A DNA stretch of 64,000 nucleotides, taken from assembly GCF_014644295.1 (NCBI RefSeq), contig NZ_BMKK01000008.1:186001-250000 (forward strand). Reading direction: 5' to 3'. Shown here piece after piece: positions 17,003 through 26,569 of the stretch. Source of the DNA: Emticicia aquatilis. Lineage in GTDB: Bacteria; Bacteroidota; Bacteroidia; Cytophagales; Spirosomataceae. Position 1 is the first letter of the stretch, and every line of letters begins with the position of its first letter. The translations under genes and the position numbers were made by a program. Under the pieces are notes generated by a model, which made no database searches, had not been told where the DNA came from, and saw nothing but the letters and a program-made list of their open reading frames with translations.

Positions 17003-19630
17003 ATGAATTTTAACCAATATACCATCAAAGCCCAAGAAGTAATTCAGAAGGCTTCGGAGATTGCCCTCGGCAATGGCCAACAGGCAATCGAAACAGGGCA
17101 TATTCTAAAAGCGATTTTAGAAGAAGATGCCAATACTGCTACTTTTTTGTTGAATAAAGCAGCAGCCAAGAAAGAAACAATACAGCCCAAGCTCGAAAAC
17201 ATTGTTGCGGCCTATCCGAAAGTTTCGGGAGGAACAGGCCAAGTGTATTTGAGCAACGATACTGCCCAAGCATTGAGTAAAGCCACCAACTTAATGAAAG
17301 AATTTGGTGATGAATTTGTGAGTGTCGAACTCCTACTTTTAAGTTTGGCCGCAGGAAAAGACTCGGTAGCGAGTTTGTTGAAAGAGAATAATTTGAATGA
17401 AAAAAACTTAAAAGTAGCCATTAAAGAACTAAGAGGAAACAACACAGTGAAAGACCAAAACGCCGAAAATACTTACCAAGCCCTTTCTCGTTATAGCAAA
17501 AATCTGAATGATTTGGCACGAAAAGGCAAAATTGACCCAGTAATTGGCCGTGACGAAGAAATCCGCCGAGTTTTGCAGATTCTCTCACGACGTACTAAAA
17601 ACAACCCAATATTATTAGGTGAGCCAGGTGTCGGAAAAACCGCCATCGTAGAGGGTTTAGCTCAAAGAATTGTGTCGGGCGATGTTCCCGAAAACTTAAA
17701 ATCTAAAACCATCGTATCGCTTGATATGGGTTTGTTGATTGCGGGTGCAAAATATAAAGGAGAGTTTGAGGAGCGTCTGAAAGCCGTAATCAAAGAAGTG
17801 ACTGATTCAAACGGTGAGATGATTTTGTTTATTGATGAAATTCATACGCTCGTAGGGGCAGGTGCTGGCGGAGAAGGAGCGATGGATGCCGCAAACTTAT
17901 TGAAACCTGCTCTTTCTCGTGGCGAATTGCACACGATAGGAGCAACAACACTCAACGAATACCAAAAATATATTGAGAAAGACAAGGCTCTCGAACGTCG
18001 CTTTCAGTCAGTTATTGTTGATGAGCCGAATGTACAAGATGCGATTTCTATCTTGCGTGGTATAAAAGATAAATACGAATTGCATCATGGGGTAAGAATC
18101 CAAGATGATGCCGTGATTGCGGCCGTTGAGTTATCGGATAGATATATTTCTGATAGATTTTTACCCGATAAAGCCATTGATTTGATGGACGAGGCCGCCT
18201 CGAAACTTCGCCTCGAAATGGATTCGATGCCCGAAGAGTTGGATGAGTTGAATCGTAAAATCATGCAGCTCGAAATTGAGCGTGAAGCGATTCGTCGTGA
18301 AAATAACCGTGAAAAAGAAGCAGTTTTGAACAAAGATATTGCTGATTTGAGCGAAAAACGCAATGATTTAAAATCTAAATGGGAAAATGAGAAAGGTTCG
18401 CTAAACGAACTCCGCTCTTTGAAAGAACAAGTTGAAAGACTCAAAATCGAAGCCGACCAAGCCGAGCGTGCCGGTGATTACGGAAAAGTGGCCGAGATTC
18501 GTTACGGAAAATTGATTGAAACCAATAATCGCTTGAACGAAATCCAAGCCAAAAACGACCAACAACCAGCCAACTTGTTGAACGAGGAGGTTACGGCCGA
18601 AAATATTGCTGAAATTGTTGCTCGATGGACAGGCGTTCCTGTAACAAAAATGTTGCAAAGTGAGCGTGAGAAACTATTGCATTTGGAAGACGAGCTTCGC
18701 CGTAGAGTGGCAGGGCAGGAGGAGGCCATTGAGCTGGTAGCAGATGCAGTACGTCGTTCTCGTGCGGGTATGCAAGACCCTAAAAAACCGATTGGTAGCT
18801 TCTTATTTTTAGGAAGTACAGGGGTTGGTAAAACCGAATTGGCAAAGGCATTGGCTGAATATTTATTCAATGATGATTCAGCAATGGTGCGTATCGACAT
18901 GAGCGAGTACCAAGAACGCCATGCCGTGAGCCGATTAGTGGGTTCGCCTCCAGGATACGTGGGTTATGAAGAAGGTGGACAATTAACCGAGGCCGTAAGA
19001 CGCAAGCCATACAGTGTGATTTTGTTAGATGAAATCGAAAAGGCTCACCCTGATGTGTGGAATGTTTTATTACAAGTGCTTGATGAAGGACGTTTGACCG
19101 ACAACAAAGGCCGAACTGCTAATTTCAAGAATACGATTGTGATAATGACCTCGAATATCGGTAGTCATTTCATTCAAGATAAATACCTTGAGTCGAAAGG
19201 TGATGATAAAGCTTGGCACTTATTCTACAAAGAAGAAGCCAAAAACGATGTCATGAATTTACTTAAATCATCTGTCAGACCAGAGTTTTTGAACCGTATC
19301 GACGAAATCGTATTGTTCGACCCATTGACAAAAATCAATATTCGTCGAATCGTGCAGATTCAGTTCAGACAAATTCAAGCTCGCTTGGCTGAACAAGGAA
19401 TTACCCTCGAAGCATCTGATGCAGTTTTGGATAAATTGGGAGAAGAAGGCTACGATATAACTTTCGGAGCAAGACCGCTCAAACGAGTGCTTCAACGCAG
19501 AGTTTTGAATGAATTATCGAAAGAGATTTTGGCTGGAAAAGTGCAGAAAGATTCGGTAGTAATGATGGAACTTGGCCCAGAAGGTGAAATTTTATTTGAA
19601 AATATCGCTTCAGTAGAAGAGGTCTTATAA
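17003..19630 (+). CDS. clpB: ClpB disaggregase (Hsp100)
   Basis: Hexameric AAA+ chaperone that threads aggregated proteins together with DnaK. 875 residues, the usual length. I chose ATG 17003 ([18 protein letters not shown]), the canonical N-terminus. In order: Clp N-domain repeats (to about 145); NBD1 with Walker A GEPGVGKT and Walker [13 protein letters not shown]; a long coiled-coil middle domain (about 405-530); and NBD2 with [30 protein letters not shown] and the pore loop GYVGYEE. A strong terminator follows. An inverted repeat in the leader may control heat induction. Confidence 0.96.
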   Translation: MNFNQYTIKAQEVIQKASEIALGNGQQAIETGHILKAILEEDANTATFLLNKAAAKKETIQPKLENIVAAYPKVSGGTGQVYLSNDTAQALSKATNLMKEFGDEFVSVELLLLSLAAGKDSVASLLKENNLNEKNLKVAIKELRGNNTVKDQNAENTYQALSRYSKNLNDLARKGKIDPVIGRDEEIRRVLQILSRRTKNNPILLGEPGVGKTAIVEGLAQRIVSGDVPENLKSKTIVSLDMGLLIAGAKYKGEFEERLKAVIKEVTDSNGEMILFIDEIHTLVGAGAGGEGAMDAANLLKPALSRGELHTIGATTLNEYQKYIEKDKALERRFQSVIVDEPNVQDAISILRGIKDKYELHHGVRIQDDAVIAAVELSDRYISDRFLPDKAIDLMDEAASKLRLEMDSMPEELDELNRKIMQLEIEREAIRRENNREKEAVLNKDIADLSEKRNDLKSKWENEKGSLNELRSLKEQVERLKIEADQAERAGDYGKVAEIRYGKLIETNNRLNEIQAKNDQQPANLLNEEVTAENIAEIVARWTGVPVTKMLQSEREKLLHLEDELRRRVAGQEEAIELVADAVRRSRAGMQDPKKPIGSFLFLGSTGVGKTELAKALAEYLFNDDSAMVRIDMSEYQERHAVSRLVGSPPGYVGYEEGGQLTEAVRRKPYSVILLDEIEKAHPDVWNVLLQVLDEGRLTDNKGRTANFKNTIVIMTSNIGSHFIQDKYLESKGDDKAWHLFYKEEAKNDVMNLLKSSVRPEFLNRIDEIVLFDPLTKINIRRIVQIQFRQIQARLAEQGITLEASDAVLDKLGEEGYDITFGARPLKRVLQRRVLNELSKEILAGKVQKDSVVMMELGPEGEILFENIASVEEVL

Positions 19631-19667
19631 GTAGTATAGGGTAAATTAGATTAGGTTTAGTAGAATG

Positions 19668-19706
19668 AAACTCCTGCGAGATGATTTTCTTGCAGGAGTT
19701 TTTTTG
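19668..19706 (+). terminator. clpB terminator
   Basis: Stem AAACTCCTGC / GCAGGAGTTT with a 14-base loop, followed by a T-run. It separates clpB from the convergent Wadjet operon. Confidence 0.9.
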
Positions 19707-19728
19707 TTATGAAAAAATCAATATTAGA

Positions 19729-20913
19729 TTAAATCTTGGCTAATTCAGTTAAACACTTTTCAACATACCATTGAGGTATTTTTTCTTGTTCTAATCTACA
19801 TCTATCAATTGGTAAGTTCTTTAGATATTTGAATAAAACTACTTCTTTTTCAGAAAGATTTGGTGGAATGCTTTTAACTGAATTCTTACCTTTTGAAAGT
19901 CCTTCCACTGAAAACTTTTCAAAACAGTCAAAGTTCATCATTAAAGAAATGGCATCTGATTTGAAATATCTTAATTCTGATAATATTTGAAATCCTTCAA
20001 CATCTAAATCTCCCCAATAATAAATAATTTTTGACTTTAGCCAGCTAATTTTTGATAAGTTACTTACTGCTTTTCCACTACCAAAAATGATAATTGATTT
20101 TGGAATCTCTGGAAAAGTAAGAATACACATTTGGTTTTCAGCAATAAAAACTTGTTTTATTTGGTATTGGATGAATAAAGATTCAAGCTGAGAAATGGGT
20201 AAAGAAACATCTGATAAGCCATTGATAAACAGATTTTTATCTAAAATCCTAAGTCGAATAAGTGGTATTGATTCGAGTAACCCGAAACGTTTTTCAAAAT
20301 CTTGAGTTTCATCATTTACGGCTTCTTTAGGAAGCAAGAAGTTTAGCAAAGATGTTATGATAGGCCTATTTTCTTCAATAAACTTAGTATGAATATTTTT
20401 TATAGGCAGTTGTCTTATATAAAGATTGGGTTTAGGGTTTTCTAAAAAATAAGTACCTACTTTTAGTAAATCTTCCCATTTTTCAGCATTTTCAATGACT
20501 TTAATTGGATTTTGAACTACCCATTGCATTAATTGAGGAAAAAAGTTTATTATCAACCTTGAATTAGATTGGAAAATTTCAAAATCTTCACTTTTTTGTA
20601 TAAACTTCAAATAATCATCTTCTGTTTCAAATGATATTTTAGTAATAAATTCACTCTCTCCAATTTTGTGGCTTTTAATTTTTTGCCAAGTCAATTCATA
20701 GCCAAAACCTTTTTCTACTTTTGAATATCTTTTTAGTTCTTCTTGCTCACTGTAAATTTTTTCAAAGTTTGATAAAGTTTCTGATGGTTTTACTAAACCA
20801 ATTTGAGGGACTTCCTTTGGGAAAAAAGGTTCATTTTTCAACCAAAAAGCTAAAAAACTGCCATCATTCCACCATTTTTCGGCTTTTAGTCTAATTTCTT
20901 GCGGACTGAGCAT
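19729..20913 (-). CDS. jetD: Wadjet nuclease subunit JetD (DUF3322/DUF2220)
   Basis: Last gene of the four-gene Wadjet operon. JetD is the Toprim-type nuclease that cuts closed circular plasmids after the JetABC motor has extruded them. At 394 residues it is a normal length. The Toprim-like metal motif is visible at about residues 297-304 (IIYYWGDLDVEGFQIL, DxDxxG), preceded by IIIFGSGKAV. The N-terminal helical arm (WWNDGSFLAFWL) is typical of the family. Its start overlaps the jetC end by 23 bases, indicating translational coupling. Confidence 0.88.
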   Translation of the reverse strand: MLSPQEIRLKAEKWWNDGSFLAFWLKNEPFFPKEVPQIGLVKPSETLSNFEKIYSEQEELKRYSKVEKGFGYELTWQKIKSHKIGESEFITKISFETEDDYLKFIQKSEDFEIFQSNSRLIINFFPQLMQWVVQNPIKVIENAEKWEDLLKVGTYFLENPKPNLYIRQLPIKNIHTKFIEENRPIITSLLNFLLPKEAVNDETQDFEKRFGLLESIPLIRLRILDKNLFINGLSDVSLPISQLESLFIQYQIKQVFIAENQMCILTFPEIPKSIIIFGSGKAVSNLSKISWLKSKIIYYWGDLDVEGFQILSELRYFKSDAISLMMNFDCFEKFSVEGLSKGKNSVKSIPPNLSEKEVVLFKYLKNLPIDRCRLEQEKIPQWYVEKCLTELAKI

Positions 20914-23900
20914 ATAATTCCTTATTTTCTAAATATTCCTTTTTTGTCAAATTGGTGATGGACGAATATTGCCCATTTTGGTTTGCTACAAAATGAACTG
21001 CATTGATGTAATCTTCAATGATGTTGATTTTCTGTAAAGGTGTAACTATTAGCAATTGTAAATTCATTTTCTTGAAAAGTTCCAAACCATATCTTGTACT
21101 ATCATCTGAACCTCGCCCAAAGGCTTCATCAATCACTACTAAGCGAAAAGTTTTAGGCTGTCCATCCCATCTTAACCCGAACTGGTAGGTAATTGCAGAG
21201 GCTAAAATAGTGTAAGCCAGTTTTTCTTTCTGTCCACCTGATTTTCCTGATGAATCACTGAAATAATCTCTTCGAGTGTCGTCTTCTCGATACAACTCCT
21301 CTGCTCCGAAAGTAAACCATTCTCTAACGTCTGTTACTTTTTCTGTCCATTTCTTATCTTCATCGGTAGTTTTTTGGAATCTCACCAATATTTTCTTTAC
21401 AGACTCAAATTGTTTTTCAATGTTACTTTCAGTTTGCCCCAATATATTACTTAAACAATTGCGTAAATCAATTTTGAAATCAATAATATCATTAGTTTGG
21501 ACACTACTTTTATCAATTCTAATGTATGTTCCTTCTGTCTTGTTATAATCGATTTCTTTGAGATTGTCGTTGATAATTCCAATTTTCTTTTCGATTTCTT
21601 TTTCTTGACGTTCTAAATTATTTCTGAATATCGAAATATGACCAATCGTTTTGTTGCTTAACTCATCTTTAAACCATTTTTCATGTTTAGGCAAGTCATT
21701 CTCTTTTATTTGGGTATAAAAATCAATGTAATCTTTGGCAGCTTTGGGTTCGGGGTTTACATCAAACTCATGGGTCTCTGATGGGAAGGCGTCTTTAAAT
21801 TTTCTCATTTTAGTATTTAACCCAATAGCTAATTTATTTTTCTTTTCAGTCTCTATTTCTTTTAGACCAATTCTACTTGCTGTGATTTTTTTATTTGTCT
21901 TATCTTCCAAATCATACATATTATTGGTTTTTATCTCTCGATTTTCGAGTAAATTAATACGAATGAAATCATCATTCTCGGGTGTAACCTTTTCATTTTC
22001 AATACTTAGTTTATCAAGTGCTTCGAGCCATTTTGTGAGTTTTTGCATAATTGGTTGTTCTTCATCAAAAAATGACTCGAAAATTCTACTATCTTTGTCA
22101 ATTACCCCTAAAATATTGAGTGCATTGAAAAGGCTATTTGTATTTTGTACTATCCCACTTTCAATATTTCCAAGTATTTTATTCTGATTATCTCTTATCT
22201 TAGATGCTATTTGTATTTTCTCTCCGATTTTTTCAAATTGAGCATTCAAAGTTTCCAACTCGCTCGATGTTGCTTTTAATTCACTTTCTTCTTGGTGTAG
22301 TTGTAAAATTTGACTTGCAATAGCTTGCCAATTGAGCTGGGCATAATCTGAAATTTGGCTTAGAATTATTATAGCGTTATTTTGCTGTTTTAAAGCTGTT
22401 TCTTCATTTCTGAGACTATTACTTTTTCCTTGAAAAGTGATGATTTTTTGACGATTTTCTTCTAAATCTTTTTCTAATAGATTAATTTTCTGTGTATTTG
22501 TCCATCCTAATATAAAATTTCTACGGTCATGGATATTTCTACGGTCATCTTTTTCATGGCGACTTTTGCCTAATTTTATTAAACCTTCTTTGGTTATTGC
22601 GAAGGGAGTTCTACGAAATTCTTCAATCGTATCACAACATATTAGATTATGGTCATTGGCTAATTTTTGTTCTATCCAATCATAAAATTCGTTGTCTTTT
22701 ATCTCAATTTTACGAACTAACGATTGATTTGATAAGTTAATTACACCTCGTTTATCTTCATCTAAAACCCTGAAAAATACTAATCGTTCTCCATCAAAAT
22801 TAGTGGAATTTATAAAATTACTCACTTGGTTGTAGAGTTCGTCTGCAACAATCAAACTTAGCCCAAAACCATTCAAACGCCTTTCTATTGCACCTTCCCA
22901 TTCTTTCTCAGATTCTTTTACTTTTATTAATTCTCCTACAAATGGTAATTCACTTTCATCTAAATTGAAATGGTCTAAAATTCTTTTTCTAACACGCAAT
23001 TGTCTATCAGGAATTTGGGTTTTTCTTTGAGTAAGTGATAATAATTCTTCCTCAAGGTTATCTTTTTCTTTTTTCAATCTGTCGGTTTCTAACAGAATAT
23101 TATCTTGAAATTGTCTCAGTTCTTGCTGTTTCTGCTCAATTTCACTTGCGATTTTATCTAATTTCTTCTTATTCTCAAAGAATTCGTCACTATCCAAGAC
23201 AGTTGATAAGCCAATTTTTTCTCCCAGTATTTTATATTGTTTTTCATTTTCCTGTTTGGTCGATTGCTCTTTTTTTAAGTTTTCAACTTCATCTTTGATT
23301 TGCTCTAATCGTTTTCCTTTCTCATTATTTGTAATCAAATCTCTGATTTGATTACTTTCTTTTTGGTATCTCTTTAAGTCTTCCTCTGCATTGGTCCGAA
23401 TTCCTTCGGCTCGTTCATAATCAATCTGAGCATCACTCAGCGTTTCTTTCAAAAGTTGTGATTTATGATAAGCAAAATAATAGGGAATCTGCTCTAAAAT
23501 CTCATCTAATCGCTTGATTTCAAGGCAAACTTCATCGTACTTAGCTAAATCTTCGATAATTGGGGTTAGTAATTCGAGTTGTCGTTTAGCTTTTAAAATG
23601 GCTTTATGAGCAGCATCTAAATTTTCAAAGCGTTCTAATAAAGTCTTTATTTCTTCTTCTACATTTGTTTTACTCAACATGTGTGTACGGACAAACTCAG
23701 TTAGATTTGAAACTTGTTTCATCGAAACTGTTTGGTAAAATAAATCTAAGGCTTCATCGCTTTTAATACCCACAATTTGTCTAAAACGGCTCGAATATTC
23801 TTTGAAACTATCGAAAAACTCTACACTTTTTGTTTCCTTTAGTCGCTTTTTTAGTTCTCTTATTTCATTAAAATTCTGAAAATGAGTAGCAATAGATAAA

Positions 23901-24373
23901 TCATTCTCGGCGATTATAAAAAGCCGTTCAGCAGATTCATTTTCACTTTTGAGCCAAAAGATTTGTACGATTGTACAGTAGCTTTTGTAGTATTCATTGT
24001 AGAAACTCGCTAATAAAACGCTATATGTTCCATCTTCAACTTTTCGTAGCGTAATGGGCTTGCTTTTACTCGAAAAATCTACTTTTTCGCCTTTATATGC
24101 TCCCAAAATGTAGCTTTTTAGGTTACGTTCTCTGGTTTCAGCACCAGCAGCTTTATTGTATGTAATTTTTTGAGTAGAAACCAAAAGCGTTGTTAGTCCA
24201 TCAATTAATGTTGATTTTCCAGAGCCTATATCACCAGTTACCAAAGCGTTAAAACCATTAGGACTTATCTTCCAAATCTTTTTATCGAAAGTTCCCCAAT
24301 TTTGTACTTCAAAGCGGTGAAGTCTATAGCCAGCTAAAGTTTCATCAGTTGTGTTCGGTGTCATCTTTACCAA
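20891..24373 (-). CDS. jetC: Wadjet SMC-like ATPase JetC
   Basis: SMC/MukB-like motor of the Wadjet anti-plasmid complex. 1160 residues: head half with Walker A GDIGSGKST (residues 47-55), long coiled-coil arms rich in Glu/Lys/Gln, a central hinge-like region (about 480-590, with RRLNGFGLSLIVADELYNQV), and the second head half with signature loop SGKSGGQKEK (about 1042) and Walker B FRLVVIDEAFGRGSDDSTRYG (about 1075-1095). The full ABC set is intact. The alternative start at the second Met differs by 3 residues. It overlaps jetB by 29 bases. Confidence 0.92.
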   Translation of the reverse strand: MVKMTPNTTDETLAGYRLHRFEVQNWGTFDKKIWKISPNGFNALVTGDIGSGKSTLIDGLTTLLVSTQKITYNKAAGAETRERNLKSYILGAYKGEKVDFSSKSKPITLRKVEDGTYSVLLASFYNEYYKSYCTIVQIFWLKSENESAERLFIIAENDLSIATHFQNFNEIRELKKRLKETKSVEFFDSFKEYSSRFRQIVGIKSDEALDLFYQTVSMKQVSNLTEFVRTHMLSKTNVEEEIKTLLERFENLDAAHKAILKAKRQLELLTPIIEDLAKYDEVCLEIKRLDEILEQIPYYFAYHKSQLLKETLSDAQIDYERAEGIRTNAEEDLKRYQKESNQIRDLITNNEKGKRLEQIKDEVENLKKEQSTKQENEKQYKILGEKIGLSTVLDSDEFFENKKKLDKIASEIEQKQQELRQFQDNILLETDRLKKEKDNLEEELLSLTQRKTQIPDRQLRVRKRILDHFNLDESELPFVGELIKVKESEKEWEGAIERRLNGFGLSLIVADELYNQVSNFINSTNFDGERLVFFRVLDEDKRGVINLSNQSLVRKIEIKDNEFYDWIEQKLANDHNLICCDTIEEFRRTPFAITKEGLIKLGKSRHEKDDRRNIHDRRNFILGWTNTQKINLLEKDLEENRQKIITFQGKSNSLRNEETALKQQNNAIIILSQISDYAQLNWQAIASQILQLHQEESELKATSSELETLNAQFEKIGEKIQIASKIRDNQNKILGNIESGIVQNTNSLFNALNILGVIDKDSRIFESFFDEEQPIMQKLTKWLEALDKLSIENEKVTPENDDFIRINLLENREIKTNNMYDLEDKTNKKITASRIGLKEIETEKKNKLAIGLNTKMRKFKDAFPSETHEFDVNPEPKAAKDYIDFYTQIKENDLPKHEKWFKDELSNKTIGHISIFRNNLERQEKEIEKKIGIINDNLKEIDYNKTEGTYIRIDKSSVQTNDIIDFKIDLRNCLSNILGQTESNIEKQFESVKKILVRFQKTTDEDKKWTEKVTDVREWFTFGAEELYREDDTRRDYFSDSSGKSGGQKEKLAYTILASAITYQFGLRWDGQPKTFRLVVIDEAFGRGSDDSTRYGLELFKKMNLQLLIVTPLQKINIIEDYINAVHFVANQNGQYSSITNLTKKEYLENKELYAQSARN

Positions 24374-24938
24374 TGTTTTTTAGATAATCTTTCATTTTTT
24401 GTTCTAATTCATTAATAAAATCAATATTTACGAATGAAATCAAGATACGTCGAATCTCAAATTCATCCTCATCGTTTTTTAACTCTCGTAAAAAGCCATA
24501 TTCTTTCAATTTATTAATTGATTCGTCAACCTTTTTTTGGGTTTTACTTTCATCATTTTTATTTATCAGCAAAAAACCTTGCATTAAATCTACTATTTCT
24601 TGTTTTGAAATTCTTACTTGTGTTTCGCTTGAAGTTTGAATTTGCTCTGCCATTTTCTTCCGCAGAAGTACACACAGAAGGCTTGTATAATAGTTTAATT
24701 GGCGTTTTTCAATCAATTTCGGAAAATCTGATTGGTCTTCATGCAATTCTAAATCAATGATATGAGCAAAACCTTCGGCTTCATCAATATAAATACCTAA
24801 GCCTACTTGTTCAAAATGTTTTCTAATTTCAGTTTGATGCCTAAGCAACAGATACCAATATTTATCCTCTTGATACATTACACCTTTGTAAAGCGATACA
24901 ATTGCAGGATTATATTCGGGAAGTTTTCGAGGTTCCAT
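24345..24938 (-). CDS. jetB: Wadjet kite-like subunit JetB (DUF4194)
   Basis: 197 residues, the winged-helix KITE-type partner (MksE/ScpB-like) that bridges JetA and the JetC heads. Typical features are the N-terminal LYKGVMYQEDKYWYLLLRHQTEIRKHFEQVGLGIYIDEAEGFAHI region and the middle QVRISKQEIVDLMQGFLL winged-helix. Assignment rests on this pattern plus its place between jetA and jetC. The ATG overlaps the jetA stop by one base (TAATG). Confidence 0.85.
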   Translation of the reverse strand: MEPRKLPEYNPAIVSLYKGVMYQEDKYWYLLLRHQTEIRKHFEQVGLGIYIDEAEGFAHIIDLELHEDQSDFPKLIEKRQLNYYTSLLCVLLRKKMAEQIQTSSETQVRISKQEIVDLMQGFLLINKNDESKTQKKVDESINKLKEYGFLRELKNDEDEFEIRRILISFVNIDFINELEQKMKDYLKNIGKDDTEHN

Positions 24939-26386
24939 TATTTACTAAAAATGATTTTTGGTAATACAATTTCTTGCCATTGGTCTTTGATTTGATACCT
25001 TATCAAATCATCGGCATTTTCATCAACATAAGCTTTTTGAACTTGCTCACTATCTTTTGCTAAATTCAAATAACAAACGATTTCAGCCAAACCTTTTTGA
25101 ATTGGGAAGGCTTGAATGATTTGGCTAAAGCTCACGACCGATTGTTCTCTGAGCATAAACCTAATATTGGCTTTTAACTCTTCTGGATTTATAAACTGTT
25201 GCTGATAAAGTATATCAAAATTACCTTCATTTTCGCCTTCTTCTAATATTTGAGCTTTGATTTTTGTAGTATTCGGGGGCTCAAATAGTTTGCGACTCAT
25301 CACGAAATCATAATTGAGTTTTCCATCAATCTCTATAAAATTTCGCTCAGTAGGAGATTTTTTTTTAAGTGTGACGGCTAATTCTAAAACAGATTCAATC
25401 TTACTAATAATCTGTTTGTTTTGCATGAAGAACGCCGATTCAATGAATCGGCGTAAGCTACGAATAATGGAATCATTGACACGATGAATATTATCACTGT
25501 AATCAATCAGATTAAATTTCAAGTATTCAAGGTTATTATTAGAGTTAAATATTTGAATATCAGGTAATTGAAGTACCTGTTGAGTTAGTTCTTCTAACTC
25601 TTCTTGTCGCTTGAGATTCATCAAAAAGTCAAAAAAAGCTTTAAAGCTTTTTCCTTGGTCTTTTTCCCAAATCTGCTTATCAATCGTCCGAAAAAGATTA
25701 TCTAAAAACTTACCTTTTGAAAGTGAAGTTGCTATTATTTCTTCTCGTAGTTTGGTGTCAATCTGCCTAAAATTCTCTTCAACTTGTCGAAAGTCAGAAG
25801 TCAAACGCCCGATTTTTTCCTCTAATAATTGAAAAGTCTCTCGAATTTTTGTAGAGTCCCAAACCTCAATTTCGCCAGCCTTGATTTTTTCAATTTCTAA
25901 TTCCTTTTCTTTTATTTCTTTCCTTAATTGCTCAATTCGGGTTTCTTTGTTTTCACTACTTCGTGTCGCTATTTCTCGTAGGGTATTAAAAATGTCTAAA
26001 AGCCTTGATTCTGTTCCTACAAATTCAGATTTATTGAGTTCTTGAAGCCAACGAAGGGTATTTTCTGTATCAGACGTAATATCATAAAAATATTCGTCTG
26101 ATTTACTTGGGTTTGTAGTATTACGATAAAAACCTTGGTCAACCCAATCATCAATATATTCACGAGGCAATCTTGGATTTTCAATTTCTTTATCATGAAG
26201 AAAATCAGATAATAGTAAAGTCAAATCTGATTTTTGATAGCGAGAAATGTTCTTAGTTTTGAAAGCCCAAAAACTGAAAGATAGCACCAAAGCAGTAGTG
26301 TCCCTGCTACGAGTAAGTAGTTTGATTGATGGATTGGTTTCTATAAGATTGCGTACTTGGTGAAAGTCTGTATAATCAAGAGCCAT
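24938..26386 (-). CDS. jetA: Wadjet kleisin-like subunit JetA (DUF3375)
   Basis: First gene of the operon, 482 residues. DUF3375 proteins are kleisin-like (MksF) and hold the JetC dimer closed. Visible features: an N-terminal winged-helix region (NPSIKLLTRSRDTTALVLSFSFWAFK, SRYQKSDLTLLLSDFLHD), a charged coiled coil (about 130-215) and a C-terminal winged-helix part (REQSVVSFSQIIQAFPIQKGLAEIVCYLNLA), a typical DUF3375 block. Gene order A-B-C-D with overlaps matches type I Wadjet. A 9-bp inverted repeat lies 23 bases upstream of the start. Confidence 0.88.
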   Translation of the reverse strand: MALDYTDFHQVRNLIETNPSIKLLTRSRDTTALVLSFSFWAFKTKNISRYQKSDLTLLLSDFLHDKEIENPRLPREYIDDWVDQGFYRNTTNPSKSDEYFYDITSDTENTLRWLQELNKSEFVGTESRLLDIFNTLREIATRSSENKETRIEQLRKEIKEKELEIEKIKAGEIEVWDSTKIRETFQLLEEKIGRLTSDFRQVEENFRQIDTKLREEIIATSLSKGKFLDNLFRTIDKQIWEKDQGKSFKAFFDFLMNLKRQEELEELTQQVLQLPDIQIFNSNNNLEYLKFNLIDYSDNIHRVNDSIIRSLRRFIESAFFMQNKQIISKIESVLELAVTLKKKSPTERNFIEIDGKLNYDFVMSRKLFEPPNTTKIKAQILEEGENEGNFDILYQQQFINPEELKANIRFMLREQSVVSFSQIIQAFPIQKGLAEIVCYLNLAKDSEQVQKAYVDENADDLIRYQIKDQWQEIVLPKIIFSK

Positions 26387-26408
26387 GTTTGTTTAGTAGA
26401 TGTGTTGA

Positions 26409-26434
26409 ATCAATATTATTCAAAAAATATTGAT
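26409..26434 (-). promoter_or_regulatory. Inverted repeat upstream of jetA
   Basis: ATCAATATT, 8 bases, AATATTGAT, perfect arms, positioned 23-48 bases upstream of the jetA ATG. It could be an operator over the Wadjet promoter. No exact TAnnTTTG box was found here. Confidence 0.35.
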
Positions 26435-26487
26435 ATTCAAAAAGAATTTATTAAATGGTAAAAGACTTGAAAAATGAAACCTACAAT

Positions 26488-26518
26488 ACAAAAAAAACGA
26501 AGCACCTTTCGATGCTCC
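26488..26518 (-). terminator. Terminator of the WG-repeat gene
   Basis: On the minus strand, GGAGCATC-GAAA-GGTGCTTC (two G-U pairs, GAAA tetraloop) followed by about eight T. It insulates the Wadjet operon from the WG gene. Confidence 0.85.
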
Positions 26519-26569
26519 GTCCCCATACTCAGTTCATTAATTTACTCAAATATTATCTGAGACCTTAAA

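Noticed and set aside
18502-18900. Open minus-strand frame of 132 codons inside clpB
   Set aside because: It is antisense to a strongly conserved ClpB region and reads as low-complexity Ser/Arg sequence; a shadow frame.
17003-19630. CIRCE heat-shock operator upstream of clpB
   Set aside because: The leader inverted repeat (AAACAAG/CTTGTTT) is short and differs from the CIRCE arms.
20891-24373. JetC read as SbcC or MukB
   Set aside because: DUF3375, DUF4194 and Toprim neighbours in the order A-B-C-D and overlaps point to Wadjet; SbcD and MukEF are absent.
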